Assembly: GCA_040757065.1 (NCBI GenBank)
Contig: JBFLXR010000008.1
Location: 59,405-123,404, forward strand
Direction: 5' to 3'
Length of the DNA stretch: 64,000 bases
DNA from: JBFLXR01 sp040757065
GTDB taxonomy: Bacteria > Pseudomonadota > Gammaproteobacteria > Burkholderiales > Gallionellaceae
A model generated the notes under the pieces. It worked only from the letters and a program-made list of their open reading frames with translations. It was not told the DNA's origin and searched no databases. Positions 60,800 through 64,000 of this stretch are shown piece by piece. Both the position numbers and the translations under genes were made by a program. Numbering within the stretch: the stretch's first letter is position 1; every line of letters starts with the position of its first letter.

Positions 60800-63700
60800 A
60801 TGAACGGTATTCCACTATCCGAAACCTCGATTGCTGCCCGGGGGCATAGTACCAATCTGGTTGGTGTGCCTACGGGGCTGTTGGCGAATGCCGCGTTCAA
60901 CGATTATCCCTTGCCGCTGCACATCAGCGGCACGCGCGAATCGCATCGCGGGTTGTTCAACCGTTTGCGCCATGTGGACGATCCGCATGAAGCCAGCCGG
61001 ATTTTTCAGTATTACATGAACCTGTTGTTTTCTTTGGACGAGCTGCAACTGGCGACCGGGAACCTGCTCACCACCACCGACCCGGCCGGCAACGTCACCC
61101 GCCTCACCTACGACGCCCGCGGCCGCAAGGTTGGCATGAACGACCCTGACATGGGCATCTGGACCTATGCCTACAACGCACTGGGCGAACTCATTCGTCA
61201 GGTGGATGCCAAAGGCCAGACCGTCACCATGACCTACGACAAGCTCGGCCGTATGCTCAGCCGCAACGAACCGGACCTGATCTCAACATGGGTGTATGAC
61301 ACTGCTGCCAACGGTAAGGGTAAGCTGGCTTCTTCCAATTCAAGTAACGGCTATAGCCGCACGCATACCTACGATGCGTTGGGACGACCAACGGGCACGA
61401 CAACCATCCCGGGAACAGGCGAGGCGGCAATGGTGGTCAGTGTTACCTATGATGGTTTTGGTCGCGTCCTCACTCAGACCTACCCGGCTAGTCCCACCCA
61501 TCCGGCAGGTTTTACGGTGAGTAATACCTATAATGCTGATGGCTATTTGACCGGGGTGGGTGGGTTTTGGGCGGCCAACAGCATGGACGCCATGGGTCAC
61601 CTCACTCAGCAGACCTACGGCAACGGCGTAGTTACCACGCAAGTGTTTGATCCTGATACCGGCAAACTGAAACAACAGCTGGCCGGTGTTGGCAATGCCG
61701 TGCAGAACACCAGCTACAAATACGATTCTCTGGGTAATCTTAAAACCCGGGTCGACGCTGTCAATGGTCTGACCGAGACCTACTCTTATGACAACCTGAA
61801 CCGCATCCTCACGGCTGCGTCGCTCAGCGGAGCGGTCAACACCCTCAACAGCTACAGCTACAACGCCATCGGCAACATCGTCGGGCAAAGCAAAAAAGAT
61901 GTAACGGCCGGCACCATTATTTATGACTACGCCTACACCTATAACACCAGCGGCCCAGCCAGCATCCGCCCGCACGCCGTCTCCGCCATAACCGGCACCG
62001 TATACGGTGTTACCAACCCGGTTTATACCTACGACGCCAACGGCAGCATGCTGACCGGAGCCGGTCGCAACGTTATCTGGACCAGCTTTAACATGCCTGC
62101 GCAAATGGTGGGCTGCCCGAACGGCGGCGCTACCTGCAGCACTGTAGGCTTCACCTACAACCCCGAACACGAACGTGTGAAAGAAACGCAGGCCGACGGC
62201 TCCGTCGTCATCACCTTAAGCCCGCGCTACGACACCGGCCTGCATTTCGAGAAAAAGACCTTCAACGTCAAAGATCCGCAAACCGGCGCGCTGATTCCCG
62301 CCGTCGAATACGAACACTACCTGTGCGCCGGCGGCATGATGTTCGGCAAATACATCACCACCACCACACCTGCGGGCCTGCCGGTTACCGCCCAGAACGG
62401 CACCGTACTCGTACCTGTCATCCAGACCGAGTACTACACCAAAGACCACTTAGGCTCCATTGTTGCCATCACCGACCAGACCGGAGCGGTCACCCAGCGC
62501 CTCTCGTTCGACGTTTTCGGCAAACGCCGCTACCCGAACGGCGCGGCCGACCCGAACGGCCTGCTGAACAACCCCGACATGTACCACGGCTACACCGGAC
62601 ATGAAATGCTCGACGCCGTCGGCCTCATCCACATGAACGGCCGCATATTCGATCCGGCTATCGGACGCTTCCTAAGTGCTGATCCGTCAATTCAGGCGCC
62701 AGGTAACATACAGTCGTATAACCGCTACACGTACGGCTGGAACAATCCATACGCGGGGACCGATCCAAGCGGCTTCTCGTGGTGGACAGATGTACGCGGG
62801 ATTGTAATTCGTGTTGTTGCAGCAGTAGCTGATGCGTATTTCTGTTCTGGATACTGTAGTGCCGCAGTTGGGGCCTATGAAGGCTATAAGCATGGCGGGG
62901 TTGGCGGAGCAGTTGTCGGCGGTGTCGCGGCTTATGTCGGGTACCAAGTGTCGTTGAATTATCCGCTGACTGATCAGGCGGGTGCTATAGTCTGGCAAAA
63001 CGTGGCAATTGGGGCCGCGACAAACGCTGTAGCTGGGTGTGTGAGCGCAGAAGCGGGTGGTGGACGTTGCGGTCAGGGTGCCCTTCAGGGGGCGGTAAGT
63101 ACCGTTGGTTCGGCATTTGGGTTTACCGGGGCAGTGATTGCGGGGTGCGCGGCCGGAAAAATTGGCGGGGGAAGCTGCCGGGAAGGAGCGCTTAATGCAG
63201 TAGGTACATATGCTGCCTACAGTGCAATTGGCTATATAGTCCAGTCACAGAGGGTGGAAACACCTTCGCCGCAGGATCAGACGTACGCTAAGTTGGCCAG
63301 TGGTGTATATGATCCGAATTTTAACGGGGCCGATGGTTATGTGCGTCTATCTTACGAAAATGACATAGATTCGGGCTTTCAAGCAGCGCTATTTGTTAAA
63401 GGCGATCACTATGTTTTGGCTTTTGCGGGAACCGATCCGGGCTCATGGGCTAACTGGAAGGCAAATTTTACTCAAGCTTTTGGAGGTGAGAGCGTACAGT
63501 ATACGAAGGCGATGGATATGGCGGTGAGTGTTCATGCCGCAAATACTAATGTGACCTTTGTTGGGCACTCGTTGGGTGGGGGGCTTGCCTCTGCTGCTGC
63601 AACAGTTACGGGCGGGGCGGCTGTAGTGTTTAATGCCGCTGGTTTGCATCCAAATACTACAATGCGGGCAAACAACTCTACACCTGCGGGGGCTAATGTA

Positions 63701-63844
63701 ACGTATTATTATAGTGCTTTAGATGTCTTGCGGGTGGTCAATGCGTTCTCTCCTGCCAGTGTTCCGGGCCGGGGGGTGCCATTAGGTGCTGCCGGCTTTC
63801 ATGGGATGGGCGGGGTGTGCAAAGGTATGGGGACGTCATGTTAG
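60800..63844 (+). CDS. chimera: DraT N-terminal fragment fused to Rhs repeats with a lipase-type toxin end
   Basis: 1014 residues. Residues 1-~83 resemble the start of DraT, the ADP-ribosyltransferase that switches off NifH: STNLVGVPTGLLANAAFND, LPLHISGTRE and a YYMNLLFSLD segment. From ~85 the sequence is Rhs: GNLLTTTDPAGNVTRLTYDA, about eight YD repeats, the core end GRFLSADPS near 623-630 and DPSGF. The final ~350 residues have a Gly/Ala-rich membrane-like stretch, then a class 3 lipase core with GHSLGG (Ser924) and possible Asp975 and His1001. PAAR and the Rhs N-terminal shell are absent. Base usage shifts at ~61050 and ~62690, marking three origins. Confidence 0.8.
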   Translation: MNGIPLSETSIAARGHSTNLVGVPTGLLANAAFNDYPLPLHISGTRESHRGLFNRLRHVDDPHEASRIFQYYMNLLFSLDELQLATGNLLTTTDPAGNVTRLTYDARGRKVGMNDPDMGIWTYAYNALGELIRQVDAKGQTVTMTYDKLGRMLSRNEPDLISTWVYDTAANGKGKLASSNSSNGYSRTHTYDALGRPTGTTTIPGTGEAAMVVSVTYDGFGRVLTQTYPASPTHPAGFTVSNTYNADGYLTGVGGFWAANSMDAMGHLTQQTYGNGVVTTQVFDPDTGKLKQQLAGVGNAVQNTSYKYDSLGNLKTRVDAVNGLTETYSYDNLNRILTAASLSGAVNTLNSYSYNAIGNIVGQSKKDVTAGTIIYDYAYTYNTSGPASIRPHAVSAITGTVYGVTNPVYTYDANGSMLTGAGRNVIWTSFNMPAQMVGCPNGGATCSTVGFTYNPEHERVKETQADGSVVITLSPRYDTGLHFEKKTFNVKDPQTGALIPAVEYEHYLCAGGMMFGKYITTTTPAGLPVTAQNGTVLVPVIQTEYYTKDHLGSIVAITDQTGAVTQRLSFDVFGKRRYPNGAADPNGLLNNPDMYHGYTGHEMLDAVGLIHMNGRIFDPAIGRFLSADPSIQAPGNIQSYNRYTYGWNNPYAGTDPSGFSWWTDVRGIVIRVVAAVADAYFCSGYCSAAVGAYEGYKHGGVGGAVVGGVAAYVGYQVSLNYPLTDQAGAIVWQNVAIGAATNAVAGCVSAEAGGGRCGQGALQGAVSTVGSAFGFTGAVIAGCAAGKIGGGSCREGALNAVGTYAAYSAIGYIVQSQRVETPSPQDQTYAKLASGVYDPNFNGADGYVRLSYENDIDSGFQAALFVKGDHYVLAFAGTDPGSWANWKANFTQAFGGESVQYTKAMDMAVSVHAANTNVTFVGHSLGGGLASAAATVTGGAAVVFNAAGLHPNTTMRANNSTPAGANVTYYYSALDVLRVVNAFSPASVPGRGVPLGAAGFHGMGGVCKGMGTSC

Positions 63845-64000
63845 GTTTTATTAAGTATATCTTGATGGCGGCGGCGCTTTTCCTGATCGCCGAAGGTTCT
63901 GGAATGGCGGGTATTTTCGAAGATATGGATGCCGGGCAGCGTGCGCTGAACGAGCGATCCAGAAAAACGGTTCTGATTTACATGTCACCGGAGGATATCT
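63838..64000 (+). CDS. putative immunity protein to the Rhs lipase domain (partial at right edge)
   Basis: 54 codons visible. It starts MLGFIKYILMAAALFLIAEG, a signal peptide or membrane anchor, and runs off the window. It overlaps the toxin stop by seven bases, the expected place and coupling for an immunity gene. An exported or membrane-bound inhibitor suits a lipase that attacks membranes. Assignment by position and topology only. Confidence 0.5.
   Translation, partial: MLGFIKYILMAAALFLIAEGSGMAGIFEDMDAGQRALNERSRKTVLIYMSPEDI

Overview
The window looks like a chromosomal segment of a free-living, diazotrophic betaproteobacterium. The nif gene set, the O2-sensing type of NifA, the aryl-polyene cluster, the type IV pilus PilX/PilY1 genes and the BcepMu-like prophage all fit Nitrosomonadales, perhaps a relative of Gallionella or Sideroxydans. 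That placement is an inference from gene content, not a measured phylogeny. I saw no rRNA or tRNA gene and no CRISPR array.

Layout. (1) 1-~16.24 kb: right part of a transposable, BcepMu-type prophage. Early genes (MuA-like transposase, MuB-like ATPase, regulators) run leftward. A LexA/S24-type repressor sits in the middle. Lysis, terminase, portal and first head-morphogenesis genes run rightward. The module stops after the virion-morphogenesis gene: protease, capsid and tail genes are missing and host DNA begins within about 150 bp. (2) 16.24-21.4 kb: the 3' remnant of pilW, split by the prophage and also carrying a poly-G frameshift, followed by intact pilX and pilY1. (3) 21.5-26.5 kb: kup, a small operon (membrane protein, YjbQ, acylphosphatase, arginase-family enzyme) and a patatin-like lipoprotein. 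(4) 26.7-46.5 kb: a PAS-GGDEF-EAL protein followed closely by an aryl-polyene pigment cluster. The cluster has a PPTase, chain-length factor, two ACPs, a ligase-dehydratase fusion, acyl- and glycosyltransferases, an aromatic ammonia-lyase, a thioesterase, a LolA-like protein, an MMPL exporter, a methyltransferase, ApeO/P/Q/R-type enzymes and a MipA-like porin. (5) 46.5-60.7 kb: nitrogen-fixation accessory genes: nifB, nifA, a 2Fe-2S ferredoxin with three uncharacterised partners, modA-TOBE-modBC, nifQ, fdxB, a CCE_0567-type gene, a DUF269 gene, nifX, nifN and nifE. sigma-54 promoters and NifA upstream sites are visible. nifHDK are not in the window. (6) 60.8-64 kb: the first ~83 codons of draT fused in frame to an Rhs repeat protein with a C-terminal lipase domain, followed by a probable immunity gene.

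How it fits together. NifA would drive nifB and nifENX through TGT-N10-ACA sites and -24/-12 promoters. The mod genes and NifQ supply molybdenum, and NifB/E/N/X build FeMo-co. The pigment cluster encodes a type II polyketide-like pathway with its own starter supply, elongation, export and outer-membrane delivery functions.

Several genes carry lesions: pilW (prophage insertion plus 1-nt loss), the chain-length-factor gene (1-nt loss), nifB and its SIR2-like neighbour (deletion fusing them out of frame), nifN (in-frame TAG) and draT (replaced by Rhs). Either the nitrogen-fixation and pigment traits are decaying in this lineage or some single-base lesions are sequence errors. The structural lesions (prophage, nifB deletion, draT-Rhs fusion) cannot be explained as base-call errors. 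The draT-Rhs chimera behind a nif-type divergent control region is the most unusual object in the window.
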